Positions 15,034-24,159 are shown, counted from the stretch's first letter. The stretch is DNA of 43,182 nucleotides from an uncultured Flavobacteriia bacterium (GCA_937975705.1 CALJTX010000042.1:1-43182), one strand, 5' to 3'. A program made the numbers and translations. Notes: generated by a model from the sequence alone, not told the origin.

Positions 15034-17571
15034 TTATTCGCTTTGCGCTTCGTTGTTTTCAATTTCCGTGCCATTTTCTGAGCCCTCGGTTGTGTCTGCT
15101 TCTTCTTCGTCATCGGCGCGTGGTACGCGTGCAATGGCGGCAATTTCGGCATTGCCTTTGAGGTTGATGAGTTTTACGCCTTGTGCGGCACGGCCCATGG
15201 TGCGGAGGGTGTCGATGTGCATGCGGATGGTGACGCCCGATTTGGTGATGATCATGAGGTCGTCTTCGTCAAATACATTTTGGATCGAGAGGAGTTTGCC
15301 GGTTTTTTCGGTGATGTTGAGTGTCTTGACACCTTTGCCACCGCGATTGGTGATGCGGTAAACTGGTTCTTTGTCTTCGGGGTCGTTGAGGAAGGTACGT
15401 TTGCCATAGCCTTTTTCAGACACCACGAGAATGGTTGAAAAGACGTCCTCTACGCAGATCATGCCAATAACGCATTCTGCATCTGAGCTGAGGTTCACGC
15501 CGCGTACACCTGAAGCATTTCGGCCCATCGGACGCACGGTAGATTCGTTGAAGCGGATGGCACGACCGTCGCTGGTTGCCAATACAATTTCATTGCTGCC
15601 GTTGGTGAGTTTCGCCTCGAGTAGTTCGTCGTTGTCGCGGATGCCGATGGCGTTGATACCATTGCTGCGTGGACGTGAGTATGCTTCGAGTGAAGTTTTC
15701 TTGATGACACCTTGTTTGGTACACATCACAATAAAGTTGTTTTCTACATATTCTTTATCGGTGAGGTCGAGTACCTTGACATATGCCTTGACTTTGTCGT
15801 CGCCAGGGATATTGATGAGGTTTTGAATGGCGCGTCCTTTGGAGGTTTTACTGCCTTCTGGAATTTCGTATACGCGCATCCAGAAACAACGTCCTTTTTC
15901 GGTAAAGATGAGCAGGTAGTTGTGGTTGGTGGCGACGAAGAGGTGTTCGAGGAAGTCTTGGTCGCGGGTGGCGGAACCTTTGGAGCCCATGCCGCCGCGG
16001 TTTTGAACTTTGTATTCGGCCAAGTTGGTGCGCTTGATGTAGCCTGCATGAGAGATCGTGACCACAACTTCTTCGTCGGCGATGAGGTCTTCCATGCGCA
16101 TTTCGCTAGCGCTGTATTCGATTGTTGAGCGGCGTTCGTCACCGTATTTGGCGCGCACTTCGATGAGCTCATCTTTGATGATTTGCATGCGGCGCTCTTC
16201 TCTGTCGAGGATGTCTTTGAGGTCAGCGATGAGCTTCATGAGCTCGTCGAATTCTGCGCGCAGTTTGTCTTGTTCTAGACCCGTGAGTTGGCGCAAGCGC
16301 ATGTCTACGATGGCGCGCGTTTGGATGTCAGATAAGCCAAAGCGGGTTGCCAAGCGGTCGCGGGCGTCGTCTGGGCTGGCAGAAGTTTTGATGATTTCAA
16401 TGACTTCGTCGATGTTGTCAGAGGCAATAATGAGGCCTTCTAAGATGTGGGCGCGCTCTTCAGCTTTGCGCAATTCAAAGCGCGTGCGGCGGATCACAAC
16501 TTCGTGACGGAATTCAACAAATTCTTGAATGAGGTCTCTGACGTTGAGCAAGCGCGGACGGCCGTCGACCAAACAAATGTTGTTGACAGAGAATGAAGTC
16601 TGGAGTTGGGTAAACTTGTAAAGTTTGTTGAGGACTACATTGGCAATGGCGTCGCGCTTGATTTCAAACACGATGCGCATCCCGTTGCGGTCAGATTCGT
16701 CGCGGAGGTCAGAAATTCCTTCGATTTTCTTGTCGTTAACGAGTTCCGCGATCTTTTTGATCATTTCGGCTTTGTTGACCTGATAAGGGATTTCGGTAAC
16801 GATAATTTGCTCGCGGCCATTCTCTTCTTCGATTTCGGCCTTTCCACGGATCACAACGCGTCCGCGTCCGGTCAAGAAAGCATCGCGAACACCTTCGTAA
16901 CCGTAGATGATTCCACCGGTTGGGAAATCTGGTGCTTTGATATATTGAAGGAGCTCTTCTGGTGTGATGTCGCGGTTTTCAATGTAAGCGATGGTGCCGT
17001 CTACAACTTCGGTGAGGTTGTGTGGGGCCATGTTGGTAGCCATACCTACGGCAATACCCGCTGCTCCGTTGATCAGGAGGTTCGGGATTTTGGTTGGCAT
17101 AACGGTCGGCTCTTGGAGGGAGTCGTCAAAGTTCGGGCGGAAGTCGACGGTTTCTTTTTCGAGATCGTCGAGCATTTCTTCGGCAATCTTGCGCAAACGT
17201 GCTTCGGTATAACGCATTGCTGCAGGGCTGTCGCCATCTACAGAACCAAAATTACCTTGGCCGTCTACGAGCGGGTAGCGCAAAGACCAAGGTTGGGCCA
17301 TGCGCACCATGGTGTCGTAGACAGAGCTATCGCCATGCGGGTGGTATTTACCCAGTACTTCACCGACAATTCTTGCCGACTTCTTGTATGGGCGGTTAGA
17401 AAATACGCCGAGGTCTTGCATTCCGTAGAGCACCCTGCGGTGCACTGGTTTGAATCCGTCGCGTACATCTGGAAGTGCGCGTGAGACAATAACAGACATC
17501 GAATAATCGATGTATGCTGATTTCATTTCATCTTCGATGTTGATCTGAATGATTTTTTCGCCTTCAGCCAT
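15034..17571 (-). CDS. gyrA: DNA gyrase subunit A
   Basis: GyrA forms the DNA-cleaving half of gyrase (A2B2), which introduces negative supercoils. At 845 residues it is near the usual length. The N-terminal cleavage domain has the catalytic Tyr at 121 (AAMRYTEARL), and the quinolone-resistance region HPHGDSSVYDTMVRMAQ keeps the wild-type Ser (82) and Asp (86). The C-terminal beta-pinwheel carries a GyrA-box equivalent, QNRGGMGSKG, and ends in an acidic tail rich in Glu and Asp. The start is the ATG at 17571. A -7 box lies 38 bases upstream. The TPR gene follows after nine bases. Confidence 0.98.
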   Translation of the reverse strand: MAEGEKIIQINIEDEMKSAYIDYSMSVIVSRALPDVRDGFKPVHRRVLYGMQDLGVFSNRPYKKSARIVGEVLGKYHPHGDSSVYDTMVRMAQPWSLRYPLVDGQGNFGSVDGDSPAAMRYTEARLRKIAEEMLDDLEKETVDFRPNFDDSLQEPTVMPTKIPNLLINGAAGIAVGMATNMAPHNLTEVVDGTIAYIENRDITPEELLQYIKAPDFPTGGIIYGYEGVRDAFLTGRGRVVIRGKAEIEEENGREQIIVTEIPYQVNKAEMIKKIAELVNDKKIEGISDLRDESDRNGMRIVFEIKRDAIANVVLNKLYKFTQLQTSFSVNNICLVDGRPRLLNVRDLIQEFVEFRHEVVIRRTRFELRKAEERAHILEGLIIASDNIDEVIEIIKTSASPDDARDRLATRFGLSDIQTRAIVDMRLRQLTGLEQDKLRAEFDELMKLIADLKDILDREERRMQIIKDELIEVRAKYGDERRSTIEYSASEMRMEDLIADEEVVVTISHAGYIKRTNLAEYKVQNRGGMGSKGSATRDQDFLEHLFVATNHNYLLIFTEKGRCFWMRVYEIPEGSKTSKGRAIQNLINIPGDDKVKAYVKVLDLTDKEYVENNFIVMCTKQGVIKKTSLEAYSRPRSNGINAIGIRDNDELLEAKLTNGSNEIVLATSDGRAIRFNESTVRPMGRNASGVRGVNLSSDAECVIGMICVEDVFSTILVVSEKGYGKRTFLNDPEDKEPVYRITNRGGKGVKTLNITEKTGKLLSIQNVFDEDDLMIITKSGVTIRMHIDTLRTMGRAAQGVKLINLKGNAEIAAIARVPRADDEEEADTTEGSENGTEIENNEAQSE

Positions 17572-17609
17572 ATTTTTGAGTTAGTCTATGCGTTAGTTAA
17601 ATAGAGTCT

Positions 17610-17617
17610 CAAAATTA
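17610..17617 (-). promoter_or_regulatory. -7 box (TAATTTTG) for gyrA
   Basis: This is a perfect TAnnTTTG match on the minus strand, 38 bases upstream of the gyrA ATG. No clear -33 element is seen. The 172-base gyrA-clpC gap holds this box and the divergent clpC box, with nothing else recognised. Confidence 0.45.
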
Positions 17618-17716
17618 ATAAAATGAAGTCCCCTGCGGCTTGTCTCCGCCATTTTTTACTAACAAAATGAGTCCATAAATTGTGAATAAAACCGGACGCG
17701 ATGCAGAGATAAAAGT

Positions 17717-17724
17717 TATATTTG
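17717..17724 (+). promoter_or_regulatory. -7 box (TATATTTG) for clpC
   Basis: This is a perfect TAnnTTTG match 19 bases before the clpC ATG at 17744. A -33 TTTG at the usual distance is absent. No CtsR-type tandem heptads are visible, unlike clpC of Firmicutes. Confidence 0.5.
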
Positions 17725-17743
17725 TATCAAGCAAACGAAAACT

Positions 17744-20275
17744 ATGGAAGCTAAATTTTCTCCACGTGTCAAAGACATGATCAGCTACAGCCGAGACGAA
17801 GCCGTTCGCTTGTCCAATGAGTTTGTGGGTGCCGAGCATTTATTGCTGGGCCTCATTCGCCTCAACGAAGGTACGGCCATCCGTATTGTACAAGAATTCA
17901 AGCTCGATTTAACTGAACTCAAAGCAGAGCTCGAAAAAATCCTTGCCAAGAGCGCTGTCCGCGAATTAGTCAATCTGAATTTACCGCTATTAAAACAAGC
18001 GGAAAATATCATCAAGCAATCTTACTTAGAAGCCAAAGAATTTAAACAAAACATCATCGGTACAGAACATCTATTGCTGACCATCCTTCGCTATGAAGAT
18101 AGCGTCGCTTGTCAGGTCCTCAATAAGTATGGCATTATGTACGAAAACGCACGAGACGAATACGAACTTATGTTACAAGACAAACAACAACCTAGCGCCG
18201 AATTCCCCGGATCAGGCCAAGAAGAAGACGAAAACTTCGGTCAAGCACAGCGCAAAAGCGCAGACCCTAAATCCAAAACGCCTGTCCTTGACAACTTCGG
18301 CCGAGACCTCACCAAAATGGCAGAGCTCGGTAGGCTAGACCCTATTGTCGGTCGCGAAAAAGAAATCGAACGCGTGAGCCAAATTTTATCCAGACGCAAA
18401 AAAAATAACCCTATTCTCATCGGTGAGCCCGGTGTTGGAAAGTCTGCAATTGCCGAAGGTTTGGCCTTGCGCATTGTCCAAAGAAAGGTATCGCGCATTC
18501 TCTTCAATAAGCGCATCGTTTCGCTAGACTTAGCTTCTCTTGTTGCGGGCACTAAATATAGAGGCCAGTTCGAGGAACGCATGAAAGCCGTGATGCAAGA
18601 AATCGAAAAGAACCCCGACATCATTTTGTTTATCGATGAAATCCACACCATTATCGGTGCGGGTGGAGCCAGCGGTTCTCTAGATGCGTCCAACATGGTG
18701 AAGCCAGCACTCGCCCGTGGCGAAATGCAAGCAATTGGTGCCACCACTCTAGACGAATACCGCCAGTACATAGAAAAAGATGGCGCACTCGAACGCCGTT
18801 TTCAGAAAGTCATCATCGAGCCAACATCCATCGATGAAACCATTCAAATCCTCAACAACATCAAAGAACGCTATGAAGATCACCACAGCGTTCGCTACAC
18901 AGACGAAGCACTTGCGGCATGTGTGAAGCTCACAGAACGCTACATTACAGATCGCCACTTGCCAGACAAAGCCATTGACGCGCTAGACGAAGTCGGTTCA
19001 AGAGTACACATTACCAACTTGCACGTCCCTAAAGAAATTACCGATATAGAAGGTCAAATTGAGGGGCTAAAAGGTCAAAAAGCAGAAGTCATTCGCTCTC
19101 AGCAATACGAAAAAGCTGCTGAGCTGCGCGATGCCGAACGCAAACTCCAAGAAGACCTCGAAGCCGCCAAAAACAAATGGGAAGAAGAAGCCAAAAACAA
19201 CCGCGTGGTGGTCACTGAAGAAAACGTAGCTGAAGTGGTTTCCATGATGAGCGGTGTGCCGGTGACCAAAATCTCTGAGTCCGAACTCGGTAAGTTGGTC
19301 AAAATGGCCGAAACCATCCGCGGTAAGGTCATTGGTCAGGACGACGCCGTTGCCAAAGTAGTGCGCGCCATTCAGCGCAATCGCGCGGGTCTCAAAGATC
19401 CAAACAAACCTATTGGCTCGTTCTTTTTCTTAGGCCCAACGGGTGTGGGTAAAACCCAACTCGCCAAAATTCTCGCTAAAAACCTCTTTGATTCAGACGA
19501 CGCTTTAATCCGTGTCGATATGTCCGAATACATGGAGAAATTCTCGATTTCTCGCCTCGTAGGCGCGCCTCCAGGGTACGTTGGCTATGAAGAAGGTGGG
19601 CAGCTCACAGAAAAAGTGCGCCGCAAGCCATATGCTATTGTACTGCTCGACGAAATCGAAAAAGCGCATCCAGATGTCTTTAACTTGTTATTGCAGGTGC
19701 TAGACGACGGCCACATGACCGACGGTTTGGGGCGCAAAATCGACTTCAAGAACACCATTCTCATCATGACCTCCAATATCGGCGCGCGCCAGTTGGCCGA
19801 CTTCGGTACAGGCATGGGCTTTGGCACCAAAGCACAGCAAGACGCACAAGAACAAAATGCATTGTCAGTGGTTCAAAATGCGTTGCGCAAAGCCTTTTCA
19901 CCCGAATTCCTGAACCGCGTCGACGACATGATCATGTTCAAGTCGCTCAAGCGCGAAGACATCCACCTCATTATCGATATCGAACTCGAAAAACTCCTCG
20001 AGCGCATCGGCAATCTAGGTTACCAAGTAAGCTGCACAGAAGCTGCCAAAGATTTCATTGCAGAAAGAGGCTACGACGAAAAATTCGGTGCCCGACCACT
20101 CAAAAGAGCCATTCAAAAATACATCGAAGATCCACTTGCCGAAGAAATCATCAACTCTAACTTGCAAGAGGGCGACACCATTGTCTTGGATTTTGAGACC
20201 GGTGCCGATGCTTTAAAGCTCAGCATTGAAAAAGCGAAGCCAACGAAGAAAAAAGCGGATCCTAAAGCAGAATAG
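17744..20275 (+). CDS. clpC: ATP-dependent Clp protease ATP-binding subunit ClpC
   Basis: ClpC is a Hsp100 AAA+ unfoldase that feeds substrates to ClpP. The 843 residues show two N-terminal Clp repeats (from FSPRVKDMISYSRDEA and from AENIIKQSYLEAKEF), a first AAA+ module with Walker A GEPGVGKSA (about 227), a UVR motif in the middle domain (QYEKAAELRDAERKLQ, about 452) that separates ClpC from ClpB and ClpA, and a second AAA+ module with Walker A GPTGVGKTQ (about 564) and the D2-small domain. The C-terminus is a Lys-rich tail. No mcsA or mcsB gene is nearby. A HEAT-like gene follows after two bases. Confidence 0.97.
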   Translation: MEAKFSPRVKDMISYSRDEAVRLSNEFVGAEHLLLGLIRLNEGTAIRIVQEFKLDLTELKAELEKILAKSAVRELVNLNLPLLKQAENIIKQSYLEAKEFKQNIIGTEHLLLTILRYEDSVACQVLNKYGIMYENARDEYELMLQDKQQPSAEFPGSGQEEDENFGQAQRKSADPKSKTPVLDNFGRDLTKMAELGRLDPIVGREKEIERVSQILSRRKKNNPILIGEPGVGKSAIAEGLALRIVQRKVSRILFNKRIVSLDLASLVAGTKYRGQFEERMKAVMQEIEKNPDIILFIDEIHTIIGAGGASGSLDASNMVKPALARGEMQAIGATTLDEYRQYIEKDGALERRFQKVIIEPTSIDETIQILNNIKERYEDHHSVRYTDEALAACVKLTERYITDRHLPDKAIDALDEVGSRVHITNLHVPKEITDIEGQIEGLKGQKAEVIRSQQYEKAAELRDAERKLQEDLEAAKNKWEEEAKNNRVVVTEENVAEVVSMMSGVPVTKISESELGKLVKMAETIRGKVIGQDDAVAKVVRAIQRNRAGLKDPNKPIGSFFFLGPTGVGKTQLAKILAKNLFDSDDALIRVDMSEYMEKFSISRLVGAPPGYVGYEEGGQLTEKVRRKPYAIVLLDEIEKAHPDVFNLLLQVLDDGHMTDGLGRKIDFKNTILIMTSNIGARQLADFGTGMGFGTKAQQDAQEQNALSVVQNALRKAFSPEFLNRVDDMIMFKSLKREDIHLIIDIELEKLLERIGNLGYQVSCTEAAKDFIAERGYDEKFGARPLKRAIQKYIEDPLAEEIINSNLQEGDTIVLDFETGADALKLSIEKAKPTKKKADPKAE

Positions 20276-20277
20276 TT

Positions 20278-20799
20278 TTGGAGCTCAGTGAAATCGAAGA
20301 GCTGATTTTAGCGCGTGCTAAAACGCCTCATTTTACTGCTTTTCATCGGTTTTTTCTTGAGCAACCAGCTGCGGTTCCAAAGTTGGTCGCCTTGGCGTTG
20401 TCCAAAAATGCGCATCCCGTACCAGCGTATAGCGCTTGGCTGCTCGTGCACCTTGCCAAAGCCAAGCCTTCTCTTATTGCACCTTTTCAAGATCAACTCA
20501 CGGCGGGTTTGCTCGAGACCTCCAACCACAGCATCCAAAGAAGTTTACTAGTTGTTTTGCTCGAGTTGCCGATCAAAAGAAGATTCAAAGCGGAATTATT
20601 GAATTATTGCTTTGAGGTTTTTGCTCATCCTGAAAGCGCGGTAGCCAATCGGGTCTATGCGCTGTATCACCTCAAAAGATTTGTGAAAATGTATCCTGAA
20701 ATTGATCAGGAGGTAAAAGCCCAAATTGGAATTATCCAGGAGTTAGGAGAAATGAAACCGGCGCTTAAAGTAGGGATTCGTAATTATCTCAATGCTTGA
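20278..20799 (+). CDS. Small HEAT-like helical repeat protein (TTG start)
   Basis: The frame opens with TTG two bases after the clpC stop and has no ATG or GTG until far inside, so TTG is the likely start, coupled to clpC translation. The 173 residues are almost all amphipathic helices in antiparallel pairs (for example AYSAWLLVHLAKAKPSLIAPF and FKAELLNYCFEVFAHPESAVANR), like HEAT or ARM repeats. I recall small proteins of this type in Flavobacteriia, some mislabelled adenylosuccinate lyase. No catalytic residues are evident. The last 11 bases overlap the convergent nitroreductase gene. A role as a ClpC partner is only suggested by position. Confidence 0.7.
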   Translation: MELSEIEELILARAKTPHFTAFHRFFLEQPAAVPKLVALALSKNAHPVPAYSAWLLVHLAKAKPSLIAPFQDQLTAGLLETSNHSIQRSLLVVLLELPIKRRFKAELLNYCFEVFAHPESAVANRVYALYHLKRFVKMYPEIDQEVKAQIGIIQELGEMKPALKVGIRNYLNA

Positions 20800-21514
20800 C
20801 AACGACTTCTTCATAAGGCACGCGAACGCGTTCTCCCCAAATACCAGGTTCGGTACCGAGTCCAACGGCGACTACCATATTGATTTCTGCACGGCGCGGC
20901 AACTTGAGGTAGCGCTTGAGTCGTTTTTCGTCAAAACCCTCAAGAGGGCAGCTATGGAAACCTTCTGCAGCTATTGAAAGCATAAACGTTTGAGCCGCGA
21001 GTGCACACGATTTGTGCGTGACTACCCTTACCGCGGAGGCGCCTCCTGTGCGGTAAAAAGGCTTGAATAAGCCGCCAAAAAAGCTGACGGTTAGGCGCAA
21101 GCCAGCTAGAATTCTAAATGGATCGGCTGCATATAATAACGGCATGACCTTGCCATAGTATTGCAGCATCATTTTTTGAGCTTTTGTTGGCTCGCCTTTG
21201 ATTTCGTTCTGAACTTGGGCGAGGTGCCAGTCTTTGCGCTGTTTCCAGAGGTCTGGGCGCGTGACAAAAACAACCAATTCTTGGGCAGTTTTGGCTGCAG
21301 ACTGACCAAGGCACAGTTCGGCGACGATTGCTTTTTCTTTGGGTGAATTGATCCAGTGGAAGCCCCAAAGTTGCATGTTGCTCGAGTTAGGGGAGAGGAT
21401 GCTTCTTTTGAGACTGCGCTCAATGACGGCCTCTGGTACGGCAACATTCAGGTCAAACTTGCGGTTGCTGCGTCTGAATTGGATTATTTGTTCGAAATTT
21501 TCTTGCTGACTCAT
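20789..21514 (-). CDS. Nitroreductase-family protein
   Basis: This 241-residue protein is likely an FMN-dependent oxidoreductase. The N-terminus has the family FMN-phosphate-binding pattern RRSNRKFD and a SSNMQLWGFH segment equivalent to the flavin-binding NxQPW region. The central AQTFMLSIAAEGFHSCPLEGFD and the C-terminal VAVGLGTE are also typical. A basic, hydrophobic insertion (about residues 120-160) is longer than in classic NfsB-like enzymes. I choose the ATG at 21514, one base after the TraB gene stop; an upstream start at 21550 would overlap that gene. The substrate is unknown; such enzymes reduce quinones, nitro groups or act as dehydrogenases. Confidence 0.85.
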   Translation of the reverse strand: MSQQENFEQIIQFRRSNRKFDLNVAVPEAVIERSLKRSILSPNSSNMQLWGFHWINSPKEKAIVAELCLGQSAAKTAQELVVFVTRPDLWKQRKDWHLAQVQNEIKGEPTKAQKMMLQYYGKVMPLLYAADPFRILAGLRLTVSFFGGLFKPFYRTGGASAVRVVTHKSCALAAQTFMLSIAAEGFHSCPLEGFDEKRLKRYLKLPRRAEINMVVAVGLGTEPGIWGERVRVPYEEVVVKH

Positions 21515-21515
21515 C

Positions 21516-22358
21516 TTAATTTTGTTTGATTGCTGTAACTGTAAATCCATTTGCGCGCAAAAGCGCTATGACGCCATCTGGCCCGCTCAAATGTCCTGCA
21601 CCTACGGCAAAAAAGGTGCTTTCTTTTTGCATTTGTGCGCGCATGGGGGCGATCCAGCTTTTGTTGCGCTGCACCAATAAGATTTCATTGAATTCGGGGT
21701 AGGCGGCAGTTTCTGCGGCCATCAGTACGCCAAGGTTTTCGAGGTCTTCTTTGAGATAGCAAGCCAAGAGGGTATCAAAGCTTTTTAAATCGCTTTTGTA
21801 GTCTTGTTTGAGCATGTCGACTTGCGTTTGCATCGGCAATTGATCGAAGAGTCCGAGCTGAAATTCGATCGTTTCCAAGCCAATCGTATTTTTGTGTTTC
21901 TTTTTGGCCATCTTGTTGAATTCCATCTCATAAGAGGCCATATCAGACATGCTTTCTTGGATCAAAATACTCGAGAAAAACATTGGTTTGAGTTTGCTGC
22001 TGCGCTCGAATTTGCTTTCACTCCACTTGAGGCTGTCGATGCAGTACATCTTGAGCTGAAGGTAATCTTGCGCGGCCATGAAGTCTTGGAGCGTTTTGCC
22101 ATCGGGGAGCAATACTTTTTGTGCCAGCGCAATTTTTTCGGCGCCGCTCATATCGAGGTCTACTTCCATTGCAATAGTTTGGGAGGCTTCAAAAGCACGC
22201 TTGAGGCTGTTGCTGAGCTCAAACTTATCTTTGGGTAGAATGTGAATGGTTCCGTAGAGATAAGACGCTTGCGCGAGACCATTACCAGAAATTTGATAGA
22301 GCAATTGAGCTTGCGAAAAGCTCGCGAGCAGCATATATAACAACACAATTTTTTTCAT
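21516..22358 (-). CDS. TraB/GumN family exported protein
   Basis: This 280-residue protein has an N-terminal signal peptide (cleavage near SFSQA). It carries the two hallmarks of the TraB/Tiki/GumN fold: YGTIH (residues 35-39) with a following EVDL segment, and a C-terminal VGAGHLSGPDGVIALLRANG. Eukaryotic Tiki members of this superfamily are metalloproteases; the bacterial role is not established. It is first of a two-gene unit with the nitroreductase. A -7 box lies four bases before the ATG, hinting at a leaderless transcript. Confidence 0.88.
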   Translation of the reverse strand: MKKIVLLYMLLASFSQAQLLYQISGNGLAQASYLYGTIHILPKDKFELSNSLKRAFEASQTIAMEVDLDMSGAEKIALAQKVLLPDGKTLQDFMAAQDYLQLKMYCIDSLKWSESKFERSSKLKPMFFSSILIQESMSDMASYEMEFNKMAKKKHKNTIGLETIEFQLGLFDQLPMQTQVDMLKQDYKSDLKSFDTLLACYLKEDLENLGVLMAAETAAYPEFNEILLVQRNKSWIAPMRAQMQKESTFFAVGAGHLSGPDGVIALLRANGFTVTAIKQN

Positions 22359-22362
22359 GTCT

Positions 22363-22370
22363 CAAAATTA
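22363..22370 (-). promoter_or_regulatory. -7 box (TAATTTTG) four bases before the TraB/GumN gene
   Basis: This is a perfect TAnnTTTG match on the minus strand, followed by AGAC and the ATG at 22358. This spacing would place the transcription start at or beside the start codon. Confidence 0.45.
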
Positions 22371-22405
22371 CGCAAACTTTGGCTAGCAATATAAAACTGC
22401 TTTTT

Positions 22406-22434
22406 TGACACGTCTGTCAGTAAATTTCTGCCAG
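22406..22434 (+). promoter_or_regulatory. Palindromic elements upstream of grpE
   Basis: TGACA (22406-22410) and TGTCA (22415-22419) form a perfect inverted repeat with a four-base spacer. CTGTCAG (22414-22420) and CTGCCAG (22428-22434) form a 14-base-period repeat. Located 65-95 bases before grpE, they may be a heat-shock control site. No HrcA CIRCE element is present. The regulator is unknown. Confidence 0.4.
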
Positions 22435-22499
22435 CTTGTCTCAAAATAGCGCTTGGTCTATTATTTGTCTAGTGCAGCACAACGAATAAAAAAGTAATT

Positions 22500-23036
22500 A
22501 TGTCAGTCGAGAACGAGCTACCAAACGAAGAACTAAACAATGGGGAAGAATTGAACCAAGAACAAGATGTTCAAGAAAACCCGCAAACAAGCGAGCAACA
22601 AGACGAACAATTAGTCGATGAATACAAAGATAAGTTTGTGCGCCTTTACGCAGAGTTTGATAACTACCGACGCAGAACCAACGAAGAAAAATTAAATTTA
22701 ATCGCTTCAGCGGGTAAAGATGTAATCAGCTCTATGCTTCCCGTCTTGGACAACTTCGAGCGCGCCATTGCAACCAATGAAAATTTGGAAGATTTAGCGG
22801 CCATCAAAGAAGGGTTCAACTTGATTTTCAATCAGCTGAAGGGAATCCTAGAATCAAAAGGCCTCAAACCTATGGAAGCCAAAGGTTTAACTTTTGATAG
22901 CGACCTCCATGAAGCAATTGCCAACATTCCTGCGCCAGAAGATGCCATGAAAGGTAAAGTAATTGATGATGTAGAAAAAGGTTATTTCCTCAATGACAAG
23001 GTTTTGCGTTTCGCAAAAGTAGTTGTTGGTCAATAA
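22500..23036 (+). CDS. grpE: Nucleotide exchange factor GrpE
   Basis: GrpE dimers release ADP from DnaK. The 178 residues show the family layout: an acidic, Gln/Glu-rich disordered N-terminus (about 1-38), a long dimerisation helix (YKDKFVRLYAEFDNYRRRTN), a four-helix part and a C-terminal beta domain. The beta domain includes the signature end of GrpE (VIDDVEKGYFLNDKVLRFAKVVV). The start is the ATG at 22500. dnaJ follows after seven bases. dnaK is not in the window. Confidence 0.97.
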   Translation: MSVENELPNEELNNGEELNQEQDVQENPQTSEQQDEQLVDEYKDKFVRLYAEFDNYRRRTNEEKLNLIASAGKDVISSMLPVLDNFERAIATNENLEDLAAIKEGFNLIFNQLKGILESKGLKPMEAKGLTFDSDLHEAIANIPAPEDAMKGKVIDDVEKGYFLNDKVLRFAKVVVGQ

Positions 23037-23043
23037 AAAAAAC

Positions 23044-24159
23044 ATGAGTAACAAGCGCGATTATTACGAAGTATTAGGGGTTTCCAAAAATGCCGACGAG
23101 TCTGAAATCAAGAAGGCTTACCGCAAACTCGCCCTTAAATACCATCCCGACAAAAACCCCGACGACGCAAGTGCCGAGGATAAATTCAAAGAAGCTGCAG
23201 AAGCCTATGAAGTCCTGAGCAATGCCGAGAAAAAAGCACAATACGACCGCTTTGGCCATGCCGGAATGGGTGGCGCTGGTGGTTTTGGTGGCGGCGGCAT
23301 GAACATGGACGACATCTTCTCGCAATTCGGCGACATCTTCGGTGGCGCATTTGGCGGCGGAAGTTTTGGCGGAAGCCGAGGCGGCTCAAGAGTGGTAAAA
23401 GGCACCAACTTGCGCGTCAAAATGAAGCTCACACTAGAAGAAATCTCTGGTGGTGTCAAGAAAAAAATTAAAGTCAATAAACTCGTTCAGGCCGAGGGCG
23501 TTACTTACAAAAATTGCCCAACATGCCAAGGCACAGGTCGCATTACGCGCGTTGCCCAAACATTTTTGGGTGCCATGCAAACGCAATCTGCATGTCATGT
23601 GTGTCAGGGTGCAGGCAAGACCGTCGAGTCCAAACCAGCCGACGCCGATGCGCAAGGGCTCAAAAAGCAAGAAGAAATCATCGAAATTGAAATTCCTGCA
23701 GGTGTAGAAGAAGGCATGCAACTCAGTGTGCGCGGCAAAGGAAACGCTGGCCCTTTCAATGGAGCCGCCGGTGACCTCATTGTTGTGATCGAAGAAGTGG
23801 CCCATGAAGAACTCCGCAGAGAGGGCGAAAACCTACATTACGATGCGTTTTTGAATTTTTCTGACGCTGTTCTTGGCGCATCAATTGAAGTGCCTACCGT
23901 TGGCGGAAAGGTCAAAATCAAAGTAGATCCAGGCACGCAAAGTGGCAAGGTGCTCCGCCTGCGCGGCAAAGGCTTGCCTAACGTGCAGCGTTACGGAACC
24001 GGCGATTTATTCGTGCACCTACACATATATACACCTACAAGCGTGAGTAAAGAAGAGCGCGACATCCTCGAAAAACTCCGCGATTCCGAAAATTTTGATC
24101 CGTACAAAGCGCAAAAAGACAAAGGCTTTTTCAGCCGCATGCGCGATATCTTTAGCTAA
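23044..24159 (+). CDS. dnaJ: Chaperone DnaJ with a two-motif zinc finger
   Basis: DnaJ delivers clients to DnaK and stimulates its ATPase. The 371 residues have a J domain with HPD (KYHPDKNPDD), a Gly/Phe-rich linker (GGAGGFGGGGM onward), a zinc-finger region and C-terminal substrate-binding domains. The zinc finger has only two CxxCxGxG motifs, CPTCQGTG (about residue 158) and CHVCQGAG (about 184), instead of four, so probably one zinc site. The outer pair is replaced by VQAEGVTYKN and KPADADAQG segments. I recall this short form in some Flavobacteriia. The ATG at 23044 is preferred because MSNKRDYYEVLG fits the family; the longer frame from 23023 lies inside grpE. Confidence 0.95.
   Translation: MSNKRDYYEVLGVSKNADESEIKKAYRKLALKYHPDKNPDDASAEDKFKEAAEAYEVLSNAEKKAQYDRFGHAGMGGAGGFGGGGMNMDDIFSQFGDIFGGAFGGGSFGGSRGGSRVVKGTNLRVKMKLTLEEISGGVKKKIKVNKLVQAEGVTYKNCPTCQGTGRITRVAQTFLGAMQTQSACHVCQGAGKTVESKPADADAQGLKKQEEIIEIEIPAGVEEGMQLSVRGKGNAGPFNGAAGDLIVVIEEVAHEELRREGENLHYDAFLNFSDAVLGASIEVPTVGGKVKIKVDPGTQSGKVLRLRGKGLPNVQRYGTGDLFVHLHIYTPTSVSKEERDILEKLRDSENFDPYKAQKDKGFFSRMRDIFS

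Noticed and set aside
17290..17330. Fluoroquinolone-resistance change in GyrA
   Set aside because: The positions equal to Ser83 and Asp87 of E. coli are Ser82 and Asp86 here, both wild type.
16606..17484. A 292-residue plus-strand open frame inside gyrA
   Set aside because: It is antisense to the conserved cleavage domain of gyrA, a product of the codon use of that gene, and matches no family.
17628..17660. Short GCGG/CCGC hairpin with T-run in the gyrA-clpC gap
   Set aside because: The stem has only four base pairs and lies upstream of both divergent genes, where no terminator is needed.
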